From CAZVXI01 sp964631295 (GTDB taxonomy: Bacteria; Planctomycetota; Phycisphaerae; Phycisphaerales; SM1A02), in contig CAZVXI010000004.1 of assembly GCA_964631295.1 (NCBI GenBank), positions 1-42,527 on the forward strand: a stretch of DNA of 42,527 bases. The letters are read 5' to 3'. The notes under the pieces were generated by a model that saw nothing but the letters and a program-made list of their open reading frames with translations, was not told where the DNA came from and searched no databases. The translations under genes and the position numbers were made by a program. Below are positions 17,093 through 24,792 of this stretch, one piece after another. Each line of letters begins with the position of its first letter. Position 1 is the stretch's first letter.

Positions 17093-17104
17093 CGCGACTC
17101 ACCC

Positions 17105-17467
17105 TTACTGCCCGGGCGTTGACGGGAGAAATGATTCGATCATCTTCTGGTACGTGCGGTGCATGGCGATGCGCGACGAGAGCCTCTTACGCCCCTTTGC
17201 CGACAAGCGGTACCATTTGCGTTTCCGACCGCCTTCCTCACTTTCGTTGCGCTCGGCCTGCACCGTTTCCCAACTGCTCAGGACCAGCCCCTGCTGTTCC
17301 ATCTGATGCAGCAACGGGTACAGCACGCCGGGTGAGAGGCGAATCTGCCCGTCCGAACGGGCGGCGATGAGTTTGCTGATGGCATAGCCGTAGTGCGGCT
17401 GCTCATCGAGCACGGAGAGAACGAGCAGATCTGCGGAACTTCGGATGAGATCGTTGTGGCGGGGCAT
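17105..17467 (-). CDS. PadR-family transcriptional regulator
   Basis: A 120-residue winged-helix repressor of the PadR family. The sequence LLVLSVLDEQPHYGYAISKLI and LSPGVLYPLLHQMEQQGLV carries the recognition helix and wing, and SEEGGRKRKWYRLSAKGRKRL is the typical wing end. The short C-terminal helix suggests the small PadR subgroup. AAGGGAG before the ATG is a good ribosome binding site. A perfect inverted repeat at 17492-17512 lies 25 bases upstream and may be its own operator. The downstream HAAS protein is a known type of partner for PadR proteins, so the pair probably forms a sensory unit. Confidence 0.92.
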   Translation of the reverse strand: MPRHNDLIRSSADLLVLSVLDEQPHYGYAISKLIAARSDGQIRLSPGVLYPLLHQMEQQGLVLSSWETVQAERNESEEGGRKRKWYRLSAKGRKRLSSRIAMHRTYQKMIESFLPSTPGQ

Positions 17468-18020
17468 GACTGACTCCCTTGTCTGGACTCAATATATCGT
17501 TATCTGATATATCTGCAAGCAAACGTTGCCATTTTTCTTTCCCGACTCGCTGCGCGTGTACCAAGCCCCCTGAGACATCGAGCGAGAGACAGGCCATCGA
17601 TATACGCGATGGCCCTTCATAAGTCTCTGTCATGCAGGTGATTACTGCCACTGACGCTCGCGCGGCCGCTCTGGCGAAGCAGGCGGTGTCGGAGGCGCGT
17701 TCGGCTCCGCGAGCGTGCCTGGCGTCGGTGGGCGCGGTGGCCGGACTGCAGGGCAAAGCCATCGCCTCGGGCAGCCGGTCGGCGGCCCTCGCGGGCATAA
17801 TCACCCATCAACTGTCGTCAGGAACGAAGATTGATTGCTGCGAGATGTACGGAAATGCCGCGGGCGATTGCGGTGCCGATTGTTGCGAACCTGCGAGCAG
17901 GATCGGCCGCTGTCTGTGACCGGGTTCAGCCCCGAAGCGGCCTGTGTGTGCTCATCCGTGAATGCGGGCCTGTGGATCCCATTCGCCGGGAAACAGCACG
18001 CACCAGCGAATACTGGACCC
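17468..18020. other. Stretch between guaA and padR without a recognisable gene
   Basis: About 550 bases. Besides the padR operator, the clearest structure is a long hairpin at 17585-17628: AGAGAC pairs with GTCTCT, and inside it GGCCATCG (17592-17599) pairs with CGATGGCC (17607-17614) around a 7-base loop. A 95-codon open frame at 17632-17919 (+) has no family resemblance and I do not call it a gene. The region does not match the consensus of RNase P RNA, tmRNA or SRP RNA as I know them. Confidence 0.5.
17492..17512. promoter_or_regulatory. Perfect inverted repeat upstream of padR, likely operator
   Basis: ATATATC at 17492-17498 and GATATAT at 17506-17512 are exact inverted copies with a 7-base spacer. 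The AT-rich site stands out in a GC-rich genome and is 25 bases before the padR start. Autoregulation is typical of PadR proteins, so this is a probable binding site. It could overlap the promoter -10 element. Confidence 0.6.
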
Positions 18021-19601
18021 TCACTCCCACTCGATTGTGGCGGGCGGCTTGGAGGAGATGTCGTACACGACGCGGTTGACGCCGGGCACCTCGTTGATGA
18101 TGCGGTTGCTGATGCGCGCGAGCACATCGTAGGGAATGCGCGCCCAGTCAGCGGTCATGAAGTCCTGCGTTTCAACGGCGCGGACGGCAATGACGGATTC
18201 ATAGGTTCTGCCATCACCCATCACGCCGACCGACTGCACCGGCAGCAGCACGGCGAACACCTGATTTGTCGAGCGGTAGAGGTTGTTGGCGATGATCTCC
18301 TCGAGCAGGATCTCATCGCAGTCGCGCAGGAGATCGAGTTTGTCGCGCGTGATTTCGCCAAGCACGCGCACCGCGAGGCCCGGCCCTGGGAACGGATGTC
18401 GCCAGACGATCGGCTCAGGCAGGCCGAGGACTTCTCCGAGTTTGCGCACTTCATCCTTGAACAGTTCACGCAGCGGCTCGATGAGTTCGAAGCCGAGGTC
18501 TTCCGGCAGGCCTCCGACGTTGTGATGCGTCTTGATGTTGGCCGCCTGGCCTGCGTGGCCGTGGCCCGATTCGATGACATCAGGATACAGCGTTCCCTGC
18601 GCAAGGAACCGCACGCCGCTGCTGAGGTCGGCCGCAGCATTCTTGAAGACCTTGATAAATCGATGGCCAATCCGTGTACGCTTCTCCTGCGGATCAACGA
18701 TGTTCGCAAGATCGCTGAGAAAATCGTCAGCAGCATCAATGACGCGCAGGTCAATGTCAAAGTGATCTGTGAATGTGCGTTCAACAAGCTGGCGTTCGTT
18801 CTTTCGCAGCAGGCCGTTGTCAACGAAGATGCACTTGAGTTGATCGCCAATGGCGCGGTGCAGAAGAGCAGCGACGACGGAGGAATCCACGCCGCCGCTC
18901 AGGCCGCAGATAACGTTGTCGGAGCCGACGATATCGCGCACGCGGTCGCATTGTGTTTCGAGGAAGTCTGCCATCCGCCAGGTGCCGGTGCAGCCGCAGA
19001 CTTCGTAGAGGAAGTTGCGGAGCATATCGACGCCGTGCGGTGTATGCGTGACTTCAGGATGAAACTGCACGCCGAAGATTGGTTTGCTCTTGTGCCTGAC
19101 AGCCGCGAACGAGCAACTGTTTGTGGATGCGAGTCTGTCGAACTGTGCGTCGAGGTCGAGCACCTGGTCGCCATGACTCATCCAGACGCTGGTGGTCGTG
19201 GGAATGCCGTTGAGCAGGTCGGAGCTGTCTTCGATGGAGAGCTTCGCCTGACCGTATTCGCGGGCTTTGGCGCGATCGATGTCGCAGCCGAGCGCTCGAC
19301 ATGTCAGTTGCATGCCGTAGCAGATTCCGAGGATTGGCACGCCGAGGTCGAAGATGGCAGGGTCGCACTGCGGTGCTCCGGCGTCCTTCACACTGCGCGG
19401 GCCACCGGAGAGAATGATGCCTTTGGGCGCGATCGCGCGCAGCTCTTCGTCCGTGGTGTCGGGCGACATCAACACACTGAACGCCCCAGCTTCGCGCACA
19501 CGACGCGCGATCAACTGCACATATTGTGAACCAAAGTCGAGAACTGGGATCACTTCGGAATGGTCCGTTCGGACCGGTCCGTCGGCGGCCTGCTGAGGCA
19601 T
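18021..19601 (-). CDS. guaA: GMP synthase (glutamine-hydrolysing)
   Basis: A 526-residue enzyme that converts XMP to GMP using glutamine and ATP. The N-terminal class I glutamine amidotransferase has GICYGMQLTCRALG, with the nucleophile Cys, and FHPEVTHTPHG with its His and Glu. The ATP pyrophosphatase domain carries the P-loop GLSGGVDSSVVAALLH, and the C-terminal dimerisation domain has HPFPGPGLAVRVLGE and SKPPATIEWE at the end. The length equals the E. coli enzyme when started at the ATG at 19601, which lies 28 bases after a likely -10 box; a further upstream in-frame start would precede that promoter. It is divergent from the lipoprotein gene at 19685. Confidence 0.96.
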   Translation of the reverse strand: MPQQAADGPVRTDHSEVIPVLDFGSQYVQLIARRVREAGAFSVLMSPDTTDEELRAIAPKGIILSGGPRSVKDAGAPQCDPAIFDLGVPILGICYGMQLTCRALGCDIDRAKAREYGQAKLSIEDSSDLLNGIPTTTSVWMSHGDQVLDLDAQFDRLASTNSCSFAAVRHKSKPIFGVQFHPEVTHTPHGVDMLRNFLYEVCGCTGTWRMADFLETQCDRVRDIVGSDNVICGLSGGVDSSVVAALLHRAIGDQLKCIFVDNGLLRKNERQLVERTFTDHFDIDLRVIDAADDFLSDLANIVDPQEKRTRIGHRFIKVFKNAAADLSSGVRFLAQGTLYPDVIESGHGHAGQAANIKTHHNVGGLPEDLGFELIEPLRELFKDEVRKLGEVLGLPEPIVWRHPFPGPGLAVRVLGEITRDKLDLLRDCDEILLEEIIANNLYRSTNQVFAVLLPVQSVGVMGDGRTYESVIAVRAVETQDFMTADWARIPYDVLARISNRIINEVPGVNRVVYDISSKPPATIEWE

Positions 19602-19628
19602 GTTTCTGGTTCCGTGGGGAAAACACGC

Positions 19629-19657
19629 AGGATAGGCATTCAAGCGACACTTGTCAG
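19629..19657 (-). promoter_or_regulatory. Probable guaA promoter
   Basis: On the minus strand CTGACA (19657-19652), a 17-base spacer and TATCCT (19634-19629) form a good housekeeping promoter. TATCCT also serves as the likely -10 box in front of thrS and infC in this window. Confidence 0.6.
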
Positions 19658-19678
19658 GTTGCTGAGACCGGCTACGCT
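19651..19678 (+). promoter_or_regulatory. Probable promoter of the HEAT-like lipoprotein gene
   Basis: TTGTCA (19651-19656), a 16-base spacer and TACGCT (19673-19678) resemble a promoter. The -35 box overlaps that of the divergent guaA promoter. The ATG at 19685 begins 7 bases after the -10 box, so the transcript could be leaderless, which fits the absence of a ribosome binding site. Confidence 0.4.
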
Positions 19679-19684
19679 GCCCTC

Positions 19685-20107
19685 ATGGCATGTGCACGTC
19701 AGGTATGTGTGGCAGTGATTGCCGCGCTGGCGGCGGTTGTGGCCGGCTGCTCCGGGCCGGAGGATCGCGACGGCTTTGGTGATGACACAACCAGTGCCGA
19801 GCGGCTGGAGGCGATCTCGCAAGCTGCACGGGAGCGCGATCATTCGCGCATCGCCGACCTTGTGAGGCAACTGACATCGAGCGATATCGCAGTGCGATGG
19901 GCTGCGATCAGGACATTGCGTGACCTGACCGGCGAAGACCTCGGCTATCGCCACGATGCTCCGCGGGCAGAGAGGCTCGAATCCGTGCGACGCTGGGTCG
20001 AGGCGGTTGATGCCGGGCAGTTTGATGCGCATAAGGAGGGCTTTTCGAGTCGAGCCGTCCGATCGACCGAAGACGATCTGGCAACGGTGCCGCCACCGGG
20101 CGGCTGA
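19685..20107 (+). CDS. Lipoprotein with HEAT-like region
   Basis: A 140-residue protein. MACARQVCVAVIAALAAVVAGC is a lipoprotein signal with Cys22 as the lipid site. The mature part has one clear HEAT-like pair of helices (DHSRIADLVRQLTSSDIAVRWAAIRTLRDLTG), followed by DAPRAERLESVRRWVEAVDAG, which resembles short planctomycete HEAT-repeat proteins. The ATG at 19685 is chosen from the signal peptide; there is no ribosome binding site. It precedes the RsbW/STAS/MlaE genes by 17 bases and may be the first gene of that operon. The role is unknown; HEAT segments usually mediate protein contacts. Confidence 0.75.
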   Translation: MACARQVCVAVIAALAAVVAGCSGPEDRDGFGDDTTSAERLEAISQAARERDHSRIADLVRQLTSSDIAVRWAAIRTLRDLTGEDLGYRHDAPRAERLESVRRWVEAVDAGQFDAHKEGFSSRAVRSTEDDLATVPPPGG

Positions 20108-20124
20108 GCGAAAGATCAACTCCC

Positions 20125-20634
20125 ATGGGTCTCCCAGACGTTCACTCTCAACCCGATGTCTCCTTTGAGATGGCAAGCCATCCGCGCTATCTGGCGGCAG
20201 CCCGCGCAATGGTGGCGAATGTCGCCCAGCGGCTGAACTTCGACGAGGTGCAATGCGGCCGAATCTCGCTCGCCGTCGATGAGGCCTTATGCAATGTCAT
20301 CAATCACGGCTATGAGCGCCGCGAGGATGGGCGAATCTGGGTCAAGCTGTGGGCGCTGGACAGTGAAGAAGACGGTCCGGACGAACCGGGCTTGATGATC
20401 GTGATCGAAGACAACGCCAGGCAGGTCGATCCAGATGCAATCCAGCCGCGCGATCTGGAAGACATTCGGCCGGGCGGCTTGGGCGTGTACATCATTCGGG
20501 AGGTCATGGACCATGCCCAATACGATCAGCGCCGGGAAGGTGGCATGCGATTGACACTTGTCAAACGTCGTGCAAGCATCGAAGAAGAATCCACCACTGG
20601 CCCGCGGGCGGAAAGCGAATCTCACCATGGCTGA
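20125..20634 (+). CDS. RsbW-type serine kinase / anti-sigma ATP-binding protein
   Basis: A 169-residue protein of the HATPase_c GHKL fold. The N box is LAVDEALCNVINHGYE, the G1 region is VIEDNARQVDP and the G2 region is PGGLGVYIIREVMD. Proteins of this type bind ATP, phosphorylate an STAS partner on Ser and hold a sigma factor or another target. The usual Gly of the G1 DxG motif is replaced by Ala (DNA), which may alter nucleotide binding. The C-terminal 25 residues are a low-complexity tail. It starts at 20125 and its stop codon overlaps the start of the STAS gene by 8 bases, so the two are translationally coupled. No sigma factor gene is nearby. Confidence 0.88.
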   Translation: MGLPDVHSQPDVSFEMASHPRYLAAARAMVANVAQRLNFDEVQCGRISLAVDEALCNVINHGYERREDGRIWVKLWALDSEEDGPDEPGLMIVIEDNARQVDPDAIQPRDLEDIRPGGLGVYIIREVMDHAQYDQRREGGMRLTLVKRRASIEEESTTGPRAESESHHG

Positions 20635-20974
20635 CCCAGCCGATATCGAAGTGCAGTGTGAGTTGCACGATGACGCGATGATCCTGCGGCCCCAAGGAGA
20701 GATTGACCTGAGCCGCTCGCCGGCGTTGCGGCATCATCTTTCCGAAGCGCAGCGTGATAAACCCGGACGGTTGATCATTGATCTGCACGATGTGCCCTAC
20801 ATGGATTCATCCGGTGTTGCAACACTCGTTGAAGCCATGCAGACAGCCCGCAGACAGGGCAGTCAACTCGTCCTGTGAGCGATGCAGGACAAGGTTCGGT
20901 CGATCTTTGAAATCGCTCGGCTTGACATGGTCTTTACGATTGTCGCGTCAACGGACGACGCACTCAGCGCGTAA
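20627..20974 (+). CDS. STAS-domain protein with in-frame UGA, candidate selenoprotein
   Basis: An anti-anti-sigma or MlaB-like STAS protein of 115 residues if the UGA at 20876-20878 (codon 84) is read as an amino acid. Residues 1-83 give the STAS fold with PQGEIDLSRSPALRHHL and the phosphorylation motif PYMDSSGVATLVEAM. Translation after the UGA continues with AMQDKVRSIFEIARLD and VFTIVAS to a TAA, which is exactly the expected C-terminal strand and helix of a STAS domain. Cys is plausible at that site in STAS homologs from memory, so UGA could encode selenocysteine; a SECIS-like hairpin follows directly. If translation stops at the UGA the protein would lack its last strand and helix. The ATG at 20627 overlaps the kinase gene, and MlaE starts 27 bases after the TAA. 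The alternative is a fresh nonsense mutation or sequencing error. Confidence 0.72.
20876..20918 (+). promoter_or_regulatory. Candidate bacterial SECIS hairpin after the in-frame UGA
   Basis: Outer stem: GAGCGAU (20877-20883, starting inside the UGA) pairs perfectly with AUCGCUC (20912-20918). Inner minihelix of 17 nt (20891-20907): AAGGU pairs with AUCUU (one G-U pair), a single U (20896) bulges on the 5' side, C-G closes the GGUC loop (20898-20901). The minihelix starts 12 nt after the UGA. The E. coli fdhF element, as I remember it, has a 17-nt minihelix 11 nt after the UGA, also with a bulged U and a GGU loop; there two pairs, not one, separate bulge and loop. The fold was done by hand. 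Confidence 0.55.
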
Positions 20975-21001
20975 CCGCGCTGCAGAAAGAGGTGCCACGG
21001 A

Positions 21002-21841
21002 TTGGACGCCCCAAACCAGCCAACGCAGGCCAACATCCTTGTGCGTTTACTCGATGCATGGGGTGCCATCTGGGTGACGTTCTTCGAACTGCTCGGCGGG
21101 ATCGGATACCTGCTCTACGACGTCAGCCGATGGGTGTACCGATCGTTTGTATCACGCCACGTGCGCATCGGGCGAACAGCAGTTGTGACGCAGATTGTCC
21201 GCTCCGGTGTGCGGTCCGTCGGCATTGTCATGCTCGTATCCGGAGCGATTGGATTCATCCTCGCGCTGCAGATGCATCCGTCGCTCGAGGAGTTCGGCCA
21301 GCAGGACAAGGTTGCGAATATCGTCGGCGTGGCTGTTTTTCGCGAACTTGGGCCGCTCATCGCTGCCATCGTGCTGACAGGGTTCGCAGGTGCTGCAATC
21401 GCCGCGGAACTTGGGACGATGGTTGTGGGCGAAGAGATTGAAGCACTCGAAGCGCATGCGCTCAATCCGGTTCGGTTTCTCGTCGTGCCGCGCGTCCTTG
21501 CGACAACGTTCAGCCTGTTGCTGCTCACCATCCTCGGCGATGTGACCGCAGTTTTTGCAGGCGGGGCGATCACAGTGGGTGCACTGGGGGTTCCTTACGA
21601 ACTCTACAAAGACAACACGCTCGCCCAACTGTCGATGACCGACTTTCTTACGGGCTTGCTCAAGTCCGTGGTGTTCGGGGCGATTCTGAGTCTCATTGCA
21701 TGTTTCAATGGTCTGCGCGTATCAGGCGGAGCGGCCGGTGTGGGCCGGGCGACGACGAACACCGTTGTTCAGACTGTGGTGATGGTGATCCTCGCGGACC
21801 TGCTGTTCACAGCGGTGTTCTTTGCAATCGGATGGACGTGA
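21002..21841 (+). CDS. mlaE: MlaE-family ABC transporter permease
   Basis: A 279-residue permease of the MlaE/YrbE family, which moves phospholipids or related lipids between the membranes. It has about five to six membrane helices and the family core VFRELGPLIAAIVLTGFAG, AELGTMVVGEEIEALEAHALNP and the C-terminal GRATTNTVVQTVVMVILADLLFTAV. The start is a TTG at 21002, with AGAGG 9 bases upstream. The gene follows the STAS gene by 27 bases. In the Mla system a STAS protein (MlaB) binds the ATPase-permease complex, so the preceding STAS protein could play that part. No ATPase (mlaF) or mlaD follows: a terminator for the opposite strand and a convergent gene come next. Confidence 0.9.
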   Translation: MDAPNQPTQANILVRLLDAWGAIWVTFFELLGGIGYLLYDVSRWVYRSFVSRHVRIGRTAVVTQIVRSGVRSVGIVMLVSGAIGFILALQMHPSLEEFGQQDKVANIVGVAVFRELGPLIAAIVLTGFAGAAIAAELGTMVVGEEIEALEAHALNPVRFLVVPRVLATTFSLLLLTILGDVTAVFAGGAITVGALGVPYELYKDNTLAQLSMTDFLTGLLKSVVFGAILSLIACFNGLRVSGGAAGVGRATTNTVVQTVVMVILADLLFTAVFFAIGWT

Positions 21842-21860
21842 GTTCGACGCGTGGGCGCGC

Positions 21861-21887
21861 AAAAAAGCCCCGAGTCATTCGGGGCTT
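21861..21887 (-). terminator. Rho-independent terminator of the Met-rich protein gene
   Basis: A 9-bp stem (AAGCCCCGA with TCGGGGCTT, 5-base loop) is followed on the minus strand by TTTTTT. It lies 30 bases after the stop at 21917. On the plus strand it follows mlaE but lacks a T run, so it acts mainly on the minus strand. Confidence 0.85.
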
Positions 21888-21916
21888 CAAAGGGTGCAAT
21901 CAGCCGTGTGAATCGC

Positions 21917-23725
21917 TTACTCGCTGCCTGCTTTCAGCAGACGTGACTTGACAACGAAACCATCATCGTGAGCCTTCACCGTGCCGACCATCGGTCCTAC
22001 ATATTCGTCAAGTGCTTCGAAGTCGAACATCTGGAACATCTCAGCACTTGCCATGGCCTCTGCGGCCAGCTCGTCAGCGAGTTCCGGATCCCACTGACGC
22101 ATGTCTTCGACCATCTGCTGCATTGCAAGCTGCTGTTGCTCCATGACGCTGCGAACTATCTCGACGATGTTCGTGAAGCCCCAACTGACATATTCGCCGC
22201 TTGGGATCGCTCCGACCGCGTTCTGATACAGCGGTTCCTCGGTGATCGACAGAGCCTGATCATCCGCAACGGCGCGGAGCGCCTGCTCAACAGCGTTCGA
22301 TGTTCCGATGAATACATGCCCGCCGCCGATGCCGAGTGAATCGGGCGTGCCCGGCATGGCCGGAACATCCAGCATGCCCATATCCATCCCATAGATGCGG
22401 TTGCCGAGGAAGTCGCGCGCTTGAAAACCCAACATGGGCGCGATGCCTGAAAACGCTTCTTCAAACTTTTGCTGATCCCGGCATTCCATCGCGAACATCT
22501 GTCCGGCACCCGAATCGCTCTTCATGCCGACCGTGTACATTTTGTTGCCGAGCGCATCGAGCATCGGCCCGAACATCATGTTGATCTGATTCATCATCTC
22601 TTCGCCGTCCATCATTGGATTGGCACCCAGCAGCGGTGCAACGACGTCGAGCAGGCCAGCGAAGTCCATGGCGGTTGTTGAATAACTCACCGCATTCGGG
22701 CTGACGAACGACGGTGGCGCGGTCATCGGCATGTTCTCATCCATCAATGAGGTGAGGCCCATCATGCCATTTGGCATGAAGATGCCGACGGTCATGTCCA
22801 TGTCCGACCCGGCTGCGTTGAGATTCATGCCGACGCTCATCGCCTGAACGTCGCCAACAACCATTGCAATCATCGGCTGCACCATCATGACCATGGGCTG
22901 CTGCATGGCGATGGCCTGCATCAATGGCTCCACAAAGAAAATGCCGTACACATCCTGCTGCGTACCGATCTGTCGCGATGCGCCGCGATAGGCGTCACGC
23001 AACATGAACTCGGTTGCGTGATCGTTGTCGAGCAGGTTCAGTGTCTCGGCAAGGCGGTCCATCTGCGTGCTGGCGAAGAACGATGTGCGATGCCGCACGA
23101 TGTGCATCTGATCGTAAGAGCCGATCATCGCCCCAATGTCAGGCACTGGAAGCGGCAGACCGCCCACCTGCATTCCTTGGGGCATCTCCCCCTGTAACTC
23201 GGCAACTTCCTGCGGGATGTCGATCGAGTACACCACACGGGTACCGATCTCGTTCAACTCGTACGTGATCGCATCGTTCTTCACACCCTCTTCCAGCATC
23301 TTCTCGATCAGGCCGGAGAATTTCTCAGCGTTGTCGCCGTAGTTGGCAAAACTGAGCGTCGCCGGCATCGGGATGCCTTCGTCATTCTCCGCCATATACA
23401 TGGCCATGCCCGCGCCGCCCGTGGGCATCACGAAGTCTTCGGGATCGAATCCCATCTCAGCGATCATCTGCTCGAACTGGCCGTCCATGTCATCCAACGA
23501 CTGCCCGCTCATTTGCTCGATGAAGTCTCGGATTGGTCCATCTTCCCAGAGGCGCGCGAATCCCGAGTTCTGGTAGTCCGTCTTGAGGGCGGCGACGTCC
23601 TTCACACCAACGACCAGGAAGGAGTTCTCAGGCGCGATGCGCTCGATGGCAAGGTCATCTGCCGAGCAAAACGTCGTGAGCGCGAGCAATGCTGTGGCGC
23701 TCCCATGCAGGATCATCTGATTCAT
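21917..23725 (-). CDS. Met-rich secreted protein of planctomycete type
   Basis: A 602-residue protein with a signal peptide (residues 1-22, ending FCSADD) and no domain I can name with certainty. The N-terminus (IAPENSFLVVGVKDVAALKTDYQNSG) is a pattern I associate with secreted planctomycete proteins of unknown function. Methionine makes up 60 of 602 residues (10 percent), with clusters such as PMVMMVQPMIAM and PMMDGEEMMNQINMM, and Cys is almost absent. GAGAGGAACAC precedes the ATG at 23725. It lies 42 bases after the HtrA-like protease gene on the same strand, so the protease may act on it or share a stress response. The function is unknown. Confidence 0.8.
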   Translation of the reverse strand: MNQMILHGSATALLALTTFCSADDLAIERIAPENSFLVVGVKDVAALKTDYQNSGFARLWEDGPIRDFIEQMSGQSLDDMDGQFEQMIAEMGFDPEDFVMPTGGAGMAMYMAENDEGIPMPATLSFANYGDNAEKFSGLIEKMLEEGVKNDAITYELNEIGTRVVYSIDIPQEVAELQGEMPQGMQVGGLPLPVPDIGAMIGSYDQMHIVRHRTSFFASTQMDRLAETLNLLDNDHATEFMLRDAYRGASRQIGTQQDVYGIFFVEPLMQAIAMQQPMVMMVQPMIAMVVGDVQAMSVGMNLNAAGSDMDMTVGIFMPNGMMGLTSLMDENMPMTAPPSFVSPNAVSYSTTAMDFAGLLDVVAPLLGANPMMDGEEMMNQINMMFGPMLDALGNKMYTVGMKSDSGAGQMFAMECRDQQKFEEAFSGIAPMLGFQARDFLGNRIYGMDMGMLDVPAMPGTPDSLGIGGGHVFIGTSNAVEQALRAVADDQALSITEEPLYQNAVGAIPSGEYVSWGFTNIVEIVRSVMEQQQLAMQQMVEDMRQWDPELADELAAEAMASAEMFQMFDFEALDEYVGPMVGTVKAHDDGFVVKSRLLKAGSE

Positions 23726-23767
23726 GTGTTCCTCTCGCTTTCGCCAGTGTATTGTCCAGCGGTCTGT

Positions 23768-24757
23768 TTATGAGTTGCTTGATTCTCCGCCGGATGTGCC
23801 ATCTTCGAGTTGCGGTGGCGCGCCGGGGGTGTTGCGTGTTGGTGGCTTGTGATAGTTGTGGCCCGAGTTGGGGTTGTCCTTGTCGAACGCAAATGCTTCG
23901 CGATTGCGAATGAAATCTTTCACATATCGTGCTGGAATCGCGAAGCCAAGTGCTTCTCCGCCGAGAATTCCCATATTGGTGATGCCGATCACTTCACCGG
24001 TTGTGTTGAACAGCGGGCCGCCCGAGTTTCCCGGGTTGATCGCGGCGTCCGTTTGAATGTATGAGATTCCATCGAAGCTTCGCTGTTTCGTCGACACAAC
24101 CCCCTGGCTCAGTGTTCGTTCAAGCCCCAGCGGATTGCCAATGGCAAAGACAGTCTGCCCAATCTCGATTGATTCGTCACGCTCGACTGGTGCATATGGA
24201 AACGGCTCGCCATCAGGATGGGTCAGGCGAAGCAACGCGAGGTCGAGGTGGTTGTTCACAGCGAGGATCTCAATGTCCTCAATCGTGATCCGCTTGAGCG
24301 TGCCATCGTTCTGCGGCAACCAGACCGTGCATCGCAAGGTCGTTTCCCCCTGGATCACGTGCGCGTTGGTGATTGCATGACCAGCGGGATTGATGATTAC
24401 ACCCGACCCAAGACCTCCGGGAGTGGCGACCTTGATGACTGCCGGGCCGATGCGTTTGGCCTGTTCCTTCGGCGAACGCTCTGCAAGGTTCTCGGCGGTG
24501 AAGAAAAGCGATTCTCTCTCAGTCGTGATGGCCTCATCTGCCGCCGACATCGTGACATCCGCTACGTACTCGATATCGAACTCGAGCACATCCGGACCGA
24601 CGTCGATCCAGACCTTGCGGTCGTTGCGTTTGAGCACCTTTCCGGTCACCTCGGCCCCACTTGTCAGGGTGACGACATCTGCTGCCACCCCCACTGGAAC
24701 TGCGACTACGCACGCGGAAGCGATCACAAGAATCGCAACTGTTCGGTATTTCTTCAT
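23768..24757 (-). CDS. HtrA-like trypsin-type serine protease without PDZ
   Basis: A 329-residue exported protease. A signal peptide (about 1-27, ending PVGVAAD) is followed by a small beta-rich region (VTLTSGAEVTGKVLKRNDRKVW, about 30-70) and the S1C protease domain. The catalytic triad is visible: His in AITNAHVI, Asp in LDLALLRL and Ser in INPGNSGGPLF. No PDZ domain follows; the C-terminus is a Pro/Ser-rich tail. The ATG at 24757 has GAGGTGA 3 bases before it; the upstream GTG (24763) overlaps that site. A promoter is seen at 24793-24822. Such enzymes degrade misfolded envelope proteins, and the next gene encodes a Met-rich secreted protein. Confidence 0.9.
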   Translation of the reverse strand: MKKYRTVAILVIASACVVAVPVGVAADVVTLTSGAEVTGKVLKRNDRKVWIDVGPDVLEFDIEYVADVTMSAADEAITTERESLFFTAENLAERSPKEQAKRIGPAVIKVATPGGLGSGVIINPAGHAITNAHVIQGETTLRCTVWLPQNDGTLKRITIEDIEILAVNNHLDLALLRLTHPDGEPFPYAPVERDESIEIGQTVFAIGNPLGLERTLSQGVVSTKQRSFDGISYIQTDAAINPGNSGGPLFNTTGEVIGITNMGILGGEALGFAIPARYVKDFIRNREAFAFDKDNPNSGHNYHKPPTRNTPGAPPQLEDGTSGGESSNS

Positions 24758-24792
24758 AATCACCTCACGACTGAGCGGACTTCGATCGACTC

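Noticed and set aside
17632..17919. 95-codon open frame (+) between guaA and padR
   Set aside because: Low-complexity Ala/Cys-rich residues, no ribosome binding site and no family resemblance.
17835..19529. Long open frame (564 codons) antisense to guaA
   Set aside because: guaA is unambiguous on the minus strand; the antisense frame has no recognisable domain or start signals.
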